From positions 3,578,279 to 3,605,778 of the forward strand of contig OZ026570.1 of the NCBI GenBank assembly GCA_964020155.1: DNA of 27,500 nucleotides, written 5' to 3'. The notes below the pieces were generated by a model. It was not told the origin of the DNA. It saw only the letters and a program-made list of their open reading frames with translations, and did not search any database. The DNA comes from Chondrilla cf. caribensis (lineage: Eukaryota; Porifera; Demospongiae; Chondrillida; Chondrillidae). This document shows positions 9,228-21,147 of this stretch, in pieces (the stretch's first letter is position 1; every line of letters begins with the position of its first letter). The position numbers were made by a program, and so were the translations under genes.

Positions 9228-12200
9228 ACCATCTTCCATATCTTGTGGAAGAAGGGGCGTGTCAATTAATCTGATATTTCAAACAAATGTAGCTGAGGAT
9301 GTGAACTAAGCTATAAAACACTTCCTATCTGTTTGTGTGCTTTGTAACTCTTGTTATTCAAGGTGGTGCTATGGCCAAATTTTGGCCATAGCACCACTGT
9401 GACAGTCAATGTATGGGAGAGAATAGGGAAAATGCACTTAGCACCATCTTGCATAGTTCAAGGGAGAGGGGGTGTGTCAATCCGATATTTCAACCAAATG
9501 TAGCTGAGAATGTGAACTAAGTTATGAAACACTTCCTATCTGTTTGTGTGCTTTGTAACCCTTGTTATTCAAGGTGGTGCTATGGCCAAATTTTGGCCAT
9601 AGCACCACGGTCAATGTATGGGAGAGAATAGGGAAAATACACTTAGCACCATCTTGCATAGCTTGAGGGAGAGGGTGTGTGTCAATCCGATATTTCAACC
9701 AAATGTAGCTGATGATGTGAACTAAGCTATGAAACACTTCCCATCTGCTTGTGTGCTTTGTAACCCTTGTTATTCAAGGTGGTGCTATGGCCAAATTTTG
9801 GCCATAGCACCACGGTCAATGTATGGGAGAGAATAGGGAAAATACACTTAGCACCATCTTGCATAGCTCGAGGGAGAGGGTGTGTGTCAATATGATATTT
9901 CAACCAAATGTAGCTGATGATGTGAACTAAGTTATGAAACACTTCCCATCTGTTCGCGAGCTTTGTAACCCTTGTTATTCAAGATGGTGCTATGGCCAAA
10001 TTTTGGCCATAGCACCACGGTCAATGTATGGGAGAGAATAGGGAAAATACACTTAGCACCATCTTGCATAGCTTGAGGGAGGGGGTGTGTGTCAATCCGA
10101 TATTTCAACCAAATGTAGCTGAGGATGTGAACTAAGCTATGAAACAGTTCCCATCTGTTTGTGTGCTTTGTAACCCTTGTTATTCAAGGTGGTGCTATGG
10201 CCAAATTTTGGCCATAGCACCACGGTCAATGTATGGGAGAGAATAGGGAAAATACACTTAGCACCATCTTGCATAGCTCGAGGGAGAGGGTGTGTGTCAA
10301 TCTGATATTGCAACCAAATGTAGCTGAGGATGTGAACTAAGTTATAAAACACTTCCTATCTGTCTGTGTGCTTTGTAACTCTTGTTATTCAAGGTGGTGC
10401 TATGGCCAAATTTTGGCCATAGCACCACTGTGACAGTCAATGTATGGGAGAGAATAGGGAAAATACACTTAGCACCATCTTGCATAGCTCGAGGGAGAGG
10501 GGGCGTGTCAATCCGATATTTCAACCAAATGTAGCTGAGGATGTGAACTAAGCTATGAAACAGTTCCCATCTGTTTGTGTGCTTTGTAACCCTTGTTATT
10601 CAAGGTGGTGCTATGGCCAAATTTTGGCCATAGCACCACGGTCAATGTATGGGAAAGAATAGGGAAAATACACTTAGCACCATCTTGCATAGCTCGAGGG
10701 AGAGGGGGCGTGTCAATCTGATATTTCAACCAAATGTACCTGAGAATGTGAACTAAGCTATGAAACAGTTCCCATCTGTTTGTGTGCTTTGTAACCCTTG
10801 TTATTCAAGGTGGTGCTATGGCCAAATTTTGGCCATATCACCACGGTCAATGTATGGGAGAGAATAGGGAAAATACACTTAGCACCATCTTGCATAGCTC
10901 GAGGGAGAGGGGGCGTGTCAATCTGATATTGCAACCAAATGTAGCTGAGGATGTGAACTAAGTTATGAAACACTTCCTATCTGTTTGTGTGCTTTGTAAC
11001 CCTTGTTATTCAAGGTGGTGCTATGGCCAAATTTTGGCCATAGCACCACGGTCAATGTATGGGAAAGAATAGGGAAAATACACTTAGCACCATCTTGCAT
11101 AGCTCGAGGGAGAGGGGGCATGTCAATCCGATATTTCAACCAAATGTAGCTGATGATGTGAACTAAGCTATGAAACAGTTCCCATCTGTTTGTGTGCTTT
11201 GTAACCCTTGTTATTCAAGGTGGTGCTATGGCCAAATTTTGGCCATATCACCACGGTCAATGTATGGGAGAGAATAGGGAAAATACACTTAGCACCATCT
11301 TGCATAGCTCGAGGGAGAGGGGGCGTGTCAATCTGATATTGCAACCAAATGTAGCTGAGGATGTGAACTAAGTTATGAAACACTTCCTATCTGTTTGTGT
11401 GCTTTGTAACCCTTGTTATTCAAGGTGGTGCTATGGCCAAATTTTGGCCATAGCACCACAGTCAATGTATGGGAGAGAATAGGGAAAATACACTTAGCAC
11501 CATCTTGCATAGCTCGAGGGAGAGGGGGCGTGTCAATCCGATATTTCAACCAAATGTAGCTGATGATGTGAACTAAGCTATGAAACAGTTCCCATCTGTT
11601 TGTGTGCTTTGTAACCCTTGTTATTCAAGGTGGTGCTATGGCCAAATTTTGGCCATAGCACCACTGTGACAGTCAATGTATGGGAGAGAATAGGGAAAAT
11701 ACACTTAGCACCATCTTGCATAGCTCGAGGGAGAGGGTGTGTGTCAATCCGATATTTCAACCAAATGTAGCTGAGGATGTGAACTAAGTTATGAAACACT
11801 TCCCATCTGTTTGTGTGCTTTGTAACCCTTGTTATTCAAGGTGGTGCTATGGCCAAATTTTGGCCATAGCACCAAGGTCAATGTATGGGAAAGAATAGGG
11901 AAAATACACTTAGCACCATCTTGCATAGCTTGAGGGAGAGGGTGTGTGTCAATCCAATATTTCAACCAAATGTAGCTGAGGATGTGAACTAAGCTATGAA
12001 ACACTTCCCATCCGTTTGTGTGCTTTGTAACCCTTGTTATTCAAGGTGGTGCTATGGCCAAATTTTGGCCATAGCACCAAGGTCAATGTATGGGAAAGAA
12101 TAGGGAAAATACACTTAGCACCATCTTGCATAGCTCGAGGGAGAGGGGGCGTGTCAATCCGATATTTCAACCAAATGTAGCTGATGATGTGAACTAAGCT

Positions 12201-15200
12201 ATGAAACAGTTCCCATCTGTTTGTGTGCTTTGTAACCCTTGTTATTCAAGGTGGTGCTATGGCCAAATTTTGGCCATAGCACCACTGTGACAGTCAATGT
12301 ATGGGAGAGAATAGGGAAAATACACTTAGCACCATCTTGCATAGCTCGAGGGAGAGGGTGTGTGTCAATCCGATATTTCAACCAAATGTAGCTGAGGATG
12401 TGAACTAAGTTATGAAACACTTCCCATCTGTTTGTGTGCTTTGTAACCCTTGTTATTCAAGGTGGTGCTATGGCCAAATTTTGGCCATAGCACCAAGGTC
12501 AATGTATGGGAAAGAATAGGGAAAATACACTTAGCACCATCTTGCATAGCTTGAGGGAGAGGGTGTGTGTCAATCCAATATTTCAACCAAATGTAGCTGA
12601 GGATGTGAACTAAGCTATGAAACAGTTCCCATCCGTTTGTGTGCTTTGTAACCCTTGTTATTCAAGGTGGTGCTATGGCCAAATTTTGGCCATAGCACCA
12701 AGGTCAATGTATGGGAAAGAATAGGGAAAATACACTTAGCACCATCTTGCATAGCTTGAGGGAGAGGGTGTGTGTCAATCCGATATTTCAACCAAATGTA
12801 GCTGAGAATGTGAACTAAGCTATGAAACAGTTCCCATCCATTTGTGTGCTTTGTAACCCTTGTTATTCAAGGTGGTGCTATGGCCAAATTTTGGCCATAG
12901 CACCACGGTCAATGTATGGGAAAGAATAGGGAAAATACACTTAGCACCATCTTGCATAGCTCGAGGGAGAGGGGGCGTGTCAATCCGATATTTCAACCAA
13001 ATGTACCTGAGAATGTGAACTAAGCTATGAAACAGTTCCCATCTGTTTGTGTGCTTTGTAACCCCTTGTTATTCAAGGTGGTGCTATGGCCAAATTTTGG
13101 CCATAGCACCACGGTCAATGTATGGGAGAGAATAGGGAAAATACACTTAGCACCATCTTGCATAGCTCAAGGGAGAGGGTGTGTGTCAATCTGATATTGC
13201 AACCAAATGTAGCTGAGGATGTGAACTAAGTTATAAAACACTTCCTATCTGTCTGTGTGCTTTGTAACTCTTGTTATTCAAGGTGGTGCTATGGCCAAAT
13301 TTTGGCCATAGCACCACTGTGACAGTCAATGTATGGGAGAGAATAGGGAAAATACACTTAGCACCATCTTGCATAGCTCGAGGGAGAGGGGGCGTGTCAA
13401 TCCGATATTTCAACCAAATGTAGCTGATGATGTGAACTAAGCTATGAAACAGTTCCCATCTGTTTGTGTGCTTTGTAACCCTTGTTATTCAAGGTGGTGC
13501 TATGGCCAAATTTTGGCCATAGCACCACGGTCAATGTATGGGAGAGAATAGGGAAAATACACTTAGCACCATCTTGCATAGCTCGAGGGAGAGGGTGTGT
13601 GTCAATCTGATAGTTAGTTATGAAGTTATGAAACACTTCCTATCTGTTTGTGTGCTTTGTAACCCTTGTTATTCAAGGTGGTGCTATGGCCAAATTTTGG
13701 CCATAGCACCACTGTGACAGTCAATGTATGGGAGAGAATAGGGAAAATACACTTAGCACCATCTTGCATAGCTCGAGGGAGAGGGGGCGTGTCAATCCGA
13801 TATTTCAACCAAATGTAGCTGAGGATGTGAACTAAGCTATGAAACAGTTCCCATCCGTTTGTGTGCTTTGTAACCCTTGTTATTCAAGGTGGTGCTATGG
13901 CCAAATTTTGGCCATAGCACCAAGGTCAATGTATGGGAAAGAATAGGGAAAATACACTTAGCACCATCTTGCATAGCTCGAGGGAGAGGGGGCGTGTCAA
14001 TCCGATATTTCAACCAAATGTAGCTGATGATGTGAACTAAGCTATGAAACAGTTCCCATCTGTTTGTGTGCTTTGTAACCCTTGTTATTCAAGGTGGTGC
14101 TATGGCCAAATTTTGGCCATAGCACCACTGTGACAGTCAATGTATGGGAGAGAATAGGGAAAATACACTTAGCACCATCTTGCATAGCTCGAGGGAGAGG
14201 GTGTGTGTCAATCCGATATTTCAACCAAATGTAGCTGAGGATGTGAACTAAGTTATGAAACACTTCCCATCTGTTTGTGTGCTTTGTAACCCTTGTTATT
14301 CAAGGTGGTGCTATGGCCAAATTTTGGCCATAGCACCAAGGTCAATGTATGGGAAAGAATAGGGAAAATACACTTAGCACCATCTTGCATAGCTTGAGGG
14401 AGAGGGTGTGTGTCAATCCAATATTTCAACCAAATGTAGCTGAGAATGTGAACTAAGCTATGAAACAGTTCCCATCTGTTTGTGTGCTTTGTAACCCTTG
14501 TTATTCAAGGTGGTGCTATGGCCAAATTTTGGCCATAGCACCAAGGTCAATGTATGGGAGAGAATAGGGAAAATACACTTAGCACCATCTTGCATAGCTC
14601 GAGGGGGAGGGTGTGTGTCAATCTGATATTGCAACCAAATGTAGCTGAGGATGTGAACTAAGTTATAAAACACTTCCTATCTGTCTGTGTGCTTTGTAAC
14701 TCTTGTTATTCAAGGTGGTGCTATGGCCAAATTTTGGCCATAGCACCACTGTGACAGTCAATGTATGGGAGAGAATAGGGAAAATACACTTAGCACCATC
14801 TTGCATAGCTCGAGGGAGAGGGGGCGTGTCAATCCGATATTTCAACCAAATGTACCTGAGAATGTGAACTAAGCTATGAAACAGTTCCCATCTGTTTGTG
14901 TGCTTTGTAACCCTTGTTATTCAAGGTGGTGCTATGGCCAAATTTTGGCCATAGCACCACGGTCAATGTATGGGAGAGAATAGGGAAAATACACTTAGCA
15001 CCATCTTGCATAGCTCGAGGGAGAGGGTGTGTGTCAATCTGATATTGCAACCAAATGTAGCTGAGGATGTGAACTAAGTTATAAAACACTTCCTATCTGT
15101 CTGTGTGCTTTGTAACTCTTGTTATTCAAGGTGGTGCTATGGCCAAATTTTGGCCATAGCACCACTGTGACAGTCAATGTATGGGAGAGAATAGGGAAAA

Positions 15201-17460
15201 TACACTTAGCACCATCTTGCATAGCTCGAGGGAGAGGGGGCGTGTCAATCCGATATTTCAACCAAATGTAGCTGATGATGTGAACTAAGCTATGAAACAG
15301 TTCCCATCTGTTTGTGTGCTTTGTAACCCTTGTTATTCAAGGTGGTGCTATGGCCAAATTTTGGCCATAGCACCACGGTCAATGTATGGGAGAGAATAGG
15401 GAAAATACACTTAGCACCATCTTGCATAGCTCGAGGGAGAGGGTGTGTGTCAATCTGATATTGCAACCAAATGTAGCTGAGGATGTGAACTAAGTTATAA
15501 AACACTTCCTATCTGTCTGTGTGCTTTGTAACTCTTGTTATTCAAGGTGGTGCTATGGCCAAATTTTGGCCATAGCACCACTGTGACAGTCAATGTATGG
15601 GAGAGAATAGGGAAAATACACTTAGCACCATCTTGCATAGCTCGAGGGAGAGGGGGCGTGTCAATCCGATATTTCAACCAAATGTAGCTGATGATGTGAA
15701 CTAAGCTATGAAACAGTTCCCATCTGTTTGTGTGCTTTGTAACCCTTGTTATTCAAGGTGGTGCTATGGCCAAATTTTGGCCATAGCACCACGGTCAATG
15801 TATGGGAGAGAATAGGGAAAATACACTTAGCACCATCTTGCATAGCTCGAGGGAGAGGGTGTGTGTCAATCTGATATTTCAACCAAATGTAGCTGAGGAT
15901 GTGAACTAAGTTATGAAACACTTCCCATCTGTTTGCGTGCTTTGTAACTCTTGTTATTCAAGGTGGTGCTATGGCCAAATTTTGGCCATAGCACCACTGT
16001 GACAGTCAATGTATGGGAGAGAATAGGGAAAATACACTTAGCACCATCTTGCATAGCTCGAGGGAGAGGGTGTGTGTCAATCCGATATTTCAACCAAATG
16101 TAGCTGAGAATGTGAACTAAGCTATGAAACAGTTCCCATCTGTTTGTGTGCTTTGTAACCCTTGTTATTCAAGGTGGTGCTATGGCCAAATTTTGGCCAT
16201 AGCACCAAGGTCAATGTATGGGAAAGAATAGGGAAAATACACTTAGCACCATCTTGCATAGCTTGAGGGAGAGGGTGTGTGTCAATCTGATATTTCAACC
16301 AAATGTAGCTGAGGATGTGAACTAAGCTATGAAACAGTTCCCATCTGTTTGTGTGCTTTGTAACCCTTGTTATTCAAGGTGGTGCTATGGCCAAATTTTG
16401 GCCATAGCACCACGGTCAATGTATGGGAAAGAATAGGGAAAATACACTTAGCACCATCTTGTATAGCTCGAGGGAGAGGGTGTGTGTCAATCTGATATTG
16501 CAACCAAATGTAGCTGAGGATGTGAACTAAGTTATAAAACACTTCCTATCTGTTTGTATGCTTTGTAACCCTTGTTATTCAAGGTGGTGCTATGGCCAAA
16601 TTTTGGCCATAGCACCACGGTCAATGTATGGGAGAGAATAGGGAAAATACACTTAGCACCATCTTGCATAGCTCGAGGGAGAGGGTGTGTGTCAATCCGA
16701 TATTTCAACCAAATGTAGCTGAGGATGTGAACTAAGTTATAAAACACTTCCTATCTGTTTGTGTGCTTTGTAACCCTTGTTATTCAAGGTGGTGCTATGG
16801 CCAAATTTTGGCCATAGCACCAAGGTCAATGTATGGGAAAGAATAGGGAAAATACACTTAGCACCATCTTGCATAGCTTGAGGGAGAGGGTGTGTGTCAA
16901 TCCGATATTTCAACCAAATGTAGCTGAGAATGTGAACTAAGCTATGAAACAGTTCCCATCCGTTTGTGTGCTTTGTAACCCTTGTTATTCAAGGTGGTGC
17001 TATGGCCAAATTTTGGCCATAGCACCACGGTCAATGTATGGGAAAGAATAGGGAAAATACACTTAGCACCATCTTGCATAGCTTGAGGGAGAGGGTGTGT
17101 GTCAATCCGATATTTCAACCAAATGTAGCTGAGGATGTGAACTAAGCTATGAAACAGTTCCCATCTGTTTGTGTGCTTTGTAACCCCTTGTTATTCAAGG
17201 TGGTGCTATGGCCAAATTTTGGCCATATCACCACAGTTAATGTATGGGAGAGAATAGGGGAAAAACACTTAGCACCATCTTGCATAGCTTGAGGGAGAGG
17301 GGGCGTGTCAATCTGATATTTCAACCAAATGTAGCTGAGGATGTGAACTAAGTTATGAAACACTTCCCATCTACTTGTGAGCTTTGTAACCCCTTGTTAT
17401 TCAAGGTGGTGTTATGGGGCCAAATTTTGGCCATATCACCACAGTCAATGTATGGGAGAG
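9228..17460. repeat. Tandem satellite, about 40 units of 205/211 bp, each with a 35-bp palindrome
   Basis: I counted about 40 occurrences of the word GGCCAAATTTTGGCC, from about 9376 to about 17420, mostly 205-211 bp apart. Each unit contains TTAGCACCATCTTGCATAGC, GATATTTCAACCAAATGTAG, GTGCTTTGTAACCCTTG and a palindrome. The palindrome has 17-bp arms (GTGGTGCTATGGCCAAA and its complement) around one T. The 211-bp form carries an extra ACTGTGACAGTC segment in place of ACGGTC. A few units (about 10812, 11222, 17208, 17408) have a T in one palindrome arm (CCATATCACC). One unit near 13605 lacks about 25 bp. The first unit is partial and divergent. The last decays into the DOHH 5' flank. Minus-strand frames of 60-73 residues in nearly every unit are by-products: unit length is not a multiple of three and each frame closes within about one unit. 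Confidence 0.97.
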
Positions 17461-17545
17461 AATGGGGAGAAAACCACATGCATTATTCCTCCATTTTGAA
17501 CATTGCTATCTGGTTTGCAAGACTAATGCTAAGGCTGGAAGTAAA

Positions 17546-18463
17546 ATGGCCGCCCGGTTCACTGAGGAGGTGGTTTTGAAGGTTGGTGCTGTACTTAACG
17601 ACAAGTCACAACCCCTATCGAAAAGATTTCGAGCTCTATTTACTTTACGTAATATTGGAGGAGAAGCTGCCATTAAGGAAATTTCTAAATGTTTCGTCGA
17701 CCCTTCGAGTCTCCTGAAACACGAATTGGCCTAATGCCTTGGACAGATGCAAGATAAGAGAGCTCTAAAGATTCTCATTGAGGTATTGAAGGACACTGAA
17801 CAAGAAGCTATGGTGAGACACGAAGCAGGAGAAGCGCTAGGTGCTATTGGTGACTCTTCGGTGATGGAATTGTTGGAAACCTTTGTACACGACCCTATGC
17901 GGGAAGTATCCGAGACTTGCCGTCTGGCAGTGGATAGAATACGGTGGTGTTCGGAAAAAGAACCCGACTATAAAGATTCGAGCGTGTATAGGTCTGTCGA
18001 CCCTGCTCCTCCTTCAATGACCGGGAATGTCGCTCTATGGGAGAAGGAACTTCTTGATACCACTCTTCCGCTGTTCAAGAGGTATAGAGCTCTCTTCTCA
18101 CTGAGAAATAGTGGAGGAGAAGAAGCAATCATTTCCCTGGCCAAAGGCTTCGGTGATGAGAGTGCTCTCTTCAAACATGAAATAGCTTATGTTTTAGGAC
18201 AAATGCAGCATCCAGCAGCGGTTGAACCTTTGACTTCAAAGCTTGAAGACATGCAGGAGAATCCAATGGTGAGACACGAGTGTGCCGAAGCTCTGGGCTC
18301 CATTGCCACCCCACAATGTTTGGACATTCTAAGGCGGCACCTCCATGATGGGGAGGAGGTCGTACGAGAGAGTTGTCTTGTTGCTCTTGACATGTACGAA
18401 CATGAGACAAGTGATGTTTTCCAGTATGCAGACACTGTGTCCAACGTCCAAACTAACCTCTGA
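17546..18463 (+). CDS. DOHH: Deoxyhypusine hydroxylase with one in-frame stop
   Basis: DOHH is the HEAT-repeat di-iron enzyme that hydroxylates deoxyhypusine on eIF5A to finish hypusine synthesis in the cytosol. From the ATG in AAAATGG the frame runs 305 codon positions to TGA, against about 302 residues in human. Four His-Glu pairs, the iron ligands of the family, are at H59-E60, H92-E93, H211-E212 and H244-E245, in two symmetric halves. Codon 63 is TAA (17732-17734), right after HELA and before CLGQMQ. The matching position of the second half reads HEIAYVLGQM with TAT for Tyr, so the TAA is one base from a Tyr codon. No frameshift or other stop is present. There are no introns. The palindromic satellite ends about 90 bp upstream. 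It may be a sequencing error, a null allele, a young pseudogene or retrocopy, or a stop that is read through. The enzyme identity is near certain; whether it is active is not. Confidence 0.92.
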
Positions 18464-19082
18464 ACTTATGTGTGTAGTTTATAAAATAATGATATCATAG
18501 TTGTTAGGCTACAGTCAATGGTCATTAATTTTATATCAAATTATGTGTTGTACTTATTATTTGTTTCTTACAAACTCGTTATTATCTGTCCGCGGTCAAT
18601 CGTTAACAGTTTCGGGATTTAATAATTTAATTTTTATCACGTGATGATGATACATACACATGTACACACATATACATTTGAATGAATAATTATAGATGAA
18701 TAACAGAAGCAGTATACAGTAACTGATATACTGTACATATGGTAATAAGAATGAAATTATTATACTTATGATGACATAATGATAAAGATAAAAATAATAA
18801 GTACAGTAATGATAAAAATATACTATTTTTATAATTACACGTATATACACATATTTGCAATTAAATTATTGACAAACTAGATGTACACACCCAATATAGT
18901 AGTGATGTATATATCTAATGAGAATTTTATACCATTTCTGTGCATGCAAGGAGCAAGGCAATTGCCTGAAAAGGGGCTGGCTAAACTGGCATTAATTGTA
19001 CCACTCAGACAGATTACTTCACACTCCAAATATCTTGTCACTTGAAGGTATAGAGGTTAACAATCCATTATGATGCACCGGT
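18464..19082. other. AT-rich intergenic stretch between convergent genes
   Basis: This separates the plus-strand DOHH frame from the minus-strand NUP188-like end. It is strongly AT-rich from about 18590 to 18870. No gene, RNA or mobile element was recognised, and no clear AATAAA was seen on either strand close to the two stops. Confidence 0.5.
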
Positions 19083-19763
19083 TTACAAGCTAAATAACGT
19101 ATATTCAATTTTATGTTCCAGCGTGAAACAATGAGGGGAGGGTGTAAACATCCAGGGGGAGTGGCCACCCTTCTGGGAGAAATGCCGTCCAATCCCTGAT
19201 AGGAAGGTCTCCTTGAAGAGGAGAGGTTAAGAAACATGTCAACACAAAACAGAACAAGCATTGCACGATACGCAATGCTGTTCACACACACCAGGTATAC
19301 ACCAGATACTAACACATGCAGTCCACATATACCAGGTACTAACACATACAGTCCACATATACCAGGTACTAACACATACAGTCCACATATACCAGGTACT
19401 AACACATACAGTCCACATACAGTATACCAGGTACTAACACACACAGTGTAGACAGTTCAACTAACCAGCTCACTGGCTAGTTCCTGCTTCAGCAATTCCT
19501 TGTCGCCATCATCCAGGTCGGGATGCGACAGATAGCACAGTGCTTGACTGATCAGCACCATCACCACACGTTCCAACAGCGACAGAAGAAACCTGTACAA
19601 TGGTACACAAGTGTGTGCAGGGCACAGGGTCACGCACAACAGGAGATAGTATGCAAGTGATATGAGATACTCACCTACAATGAGTCATTTCACCTTGAGA
19701 GTCCTACCATGCAAGAAACAGTGGCATAGGTAGAGGAGGGTTTGTGGAGGTGATTAATTGATA

Positions 19764-19825
<62 letters not shown>

Positions 19826-20045
19826 TCTGAATACACTGGTGTACACAGTGCTGAACTCATCAGTGCACACCATCTCTACCAGTAGACATTCTGCAGATGA
19901 AGAGACCAACCTTAGACTTCAGCAGAGTCTGTCCAATGTCCAAGGCACATACCAGAGATCCCAGGTTGGAGTGTTCCGTTATTGTTGCTTGAGGAACCGA
20001 GAAGCTGAGTGTTACCATGGGAACAGAGTGAGCTTGATCAACAAT
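19083..20045 (-). CDS. NUP188: NUP188-like nucleoporin, last four exons
   Basis: Exons in transcript order are 20045-19911, 19703-19675 (29 nt), 19592-19466 and 19211-19083 (TAA stop). The first enters after the strong acceptor TTTTTCTCTCTTTAG. The micro-exon starts in phase 0 and leaves in phase 2, which is what the third exon needs. Joined, they give 139 residues. The third exon contains ISQALCYLSHP...DK...KQELASEL, continued by ETFLSGIGRHF in the last exon. This matches the remembered C-terminal pattern of human NUP188 (SQA..YL..P...DK...KQELSSEL, then L..LSR.F). NUP188 is a scaffold nucleoporin of the inner ring of the nuclear pore. The region after about residue 116 does not resemble the family as I remember it. 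No earlier exons were found up to 22318. Alternatives: a 3' fragment or pseudogene, or a gene with a very long intron. Exon structure is well supported; the name is moderately so. Confidence 0.65.
19301..19445. repeat. 30-bp minisatellite, about 5 copies
   Basis: The unit ACCAGGTACTAACACATACA plus GTCCACATAT is repeated from 19301, with the first copy slightly changed and the last partial. It lies within the last intron (19212-19465) of the NUP188-like gene. Confidence 0.9.
19765..19824. repeat. (CA)n microsatellite
   Basis: A nearly pure (CA)n tract of about 60 bp lies in the intron between the 135-nt and 29-nt exons of the NUP188-like gene. Confidence 0.95.
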
Positions 20046-20467
20046 CTAAAGAGAGAAAAATTGACAGACGTTGAGAGTGTACAGGTGAAAATGAGCTGGT
20101 TACAGGGTTTAGCCCTTCAATAAGAAAACTTGTTACACTTGGAGTATTCCTAGGGTTAGACTGGCTAGGCTAGACTGGCACTCTATGTATAGATACATAT
20201 TATGTATACTATGGTGTATGAACACATGATCATCAGGCAACTCATCTTCATGATTAATTCTTTTTAGGAGCCGGCGCAGGCAACTCCTATACTATTTTCT
20301 TTTCGAATTCCGGGATGTGAAGGTCGATATAATACCATTGTATATAATATGTATTCATACGCGTAACTGTAACAGTGAATTTATATTATAATTTATATTG
20401 CGCGAAAAGATGGCCGATTTCAAGGCGTCGAGAATTATAATTTGGGCTAGAATTCGAGCAAAACGGC
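20046..20467. other. No gene recognised; unannotated flank
   Basis: Upstream of the first visible NUP188-like exon nothing convincing was found. A 31-codon plus-strand frame begins at 20410 (MADFKASRII...) and overlaps the SINE module; it is too short and unlike anything known to be called a gene. Confidence 0.4.
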
Positions 20468-20910
20468 TTCGACGAAGGTTATGTCTTCAGCGAAGGTCCT
20501 TCTAAACCTATTAGAGACGATCAAGTAATTCCAGTGCCTGGGGCGTCCCATTTTTCGAATTGAATATTTAGGGCAACTATAAATAGCGCAGATAATAACA
20601 ATAAAATAGATAGGTCACGGTGGCGGGGTGGTCAGGTGACACGACTCTAGGCTCCAGGTCGCGGGTTCGAAACCTCAAAAGGACGGTTTTTTTCTCTGAA
20701 AAAAAATAGCTCACTTCCTGGTGGTCAGTTGCAATACTCTCTACAAAGAACCGTAGGGGGGAGCTTTGGGACTCGCAGCTGACCTCCCAGCTAGAATAGT
20801 GTCTTCTGCATTCGTGGAATGACGCAAGTACACAGTATCTGTGGAAAGTCCCTGTTAAGCTCTTCATATATAGGTGTCTTTGACCCTGAGTGGGTGACCT
20901 TTTTTATTTT
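20468..20910 (+). mobile_element. tRNA-derived SINE with 5' module, copy 1
   Basis: The tRNA-like head starts near 20612 (TAGGTCACGGTGGCGGGGTG, resembling a pol III A box) and has a B box GGTTCGAAACC at 20664-20674. About 230 bp of shared body follows, ending in a T-rich stretch after GAGTGGGTGACC. A further 140 bp upstream (from CTTCGACGAAGG) is also shared with copy 2. It is not a tRNA gene: no matching acceptor stem follows the B box. Confidence 0.75.
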
Positions 20911-21147
20911 CTTGTTCTGATATTGGTTTAATCTAATTAATAATTTGTTCTTTATTTTGTAACTATATCACGATAATGTGTATAGCCTTAGCTATGTACG
21001 TGGCTGGGCTGCCTATGGCGTGTGTGGTAATAACTCGCGAGCACTTGTGTAACCATGTCTACTCATAATTTGTGTTAAATTAAAAAGAGAGCACAATAGT
21101 TACAACAATAGTGATGTTGAGTTCACAGTATCATTGCTAGTAGAACC

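Noticed and set aside
9522..17363. Minus-strand frames of 60-73 residues, one in nearly every satellite unit
   Set aside because: They are the same unit translated repeatedly. Unit length is not a multiple of three, no splice or start context is kept, and the sequence matches no known protein.
17732..17734. Variant nuclear code with TAA read as Tyr
   Set aside because: The NUP188-like frame ends at a TAA in a plausible place, no other in-frame TAA occurs in the exons called, and the gene set is animal-like.
20410..20505. 31-codon plus-strand frame starting MADFKASR
   Set aside because: Too short, ends inside the repeated SINE module, and has no clear donor or homology.
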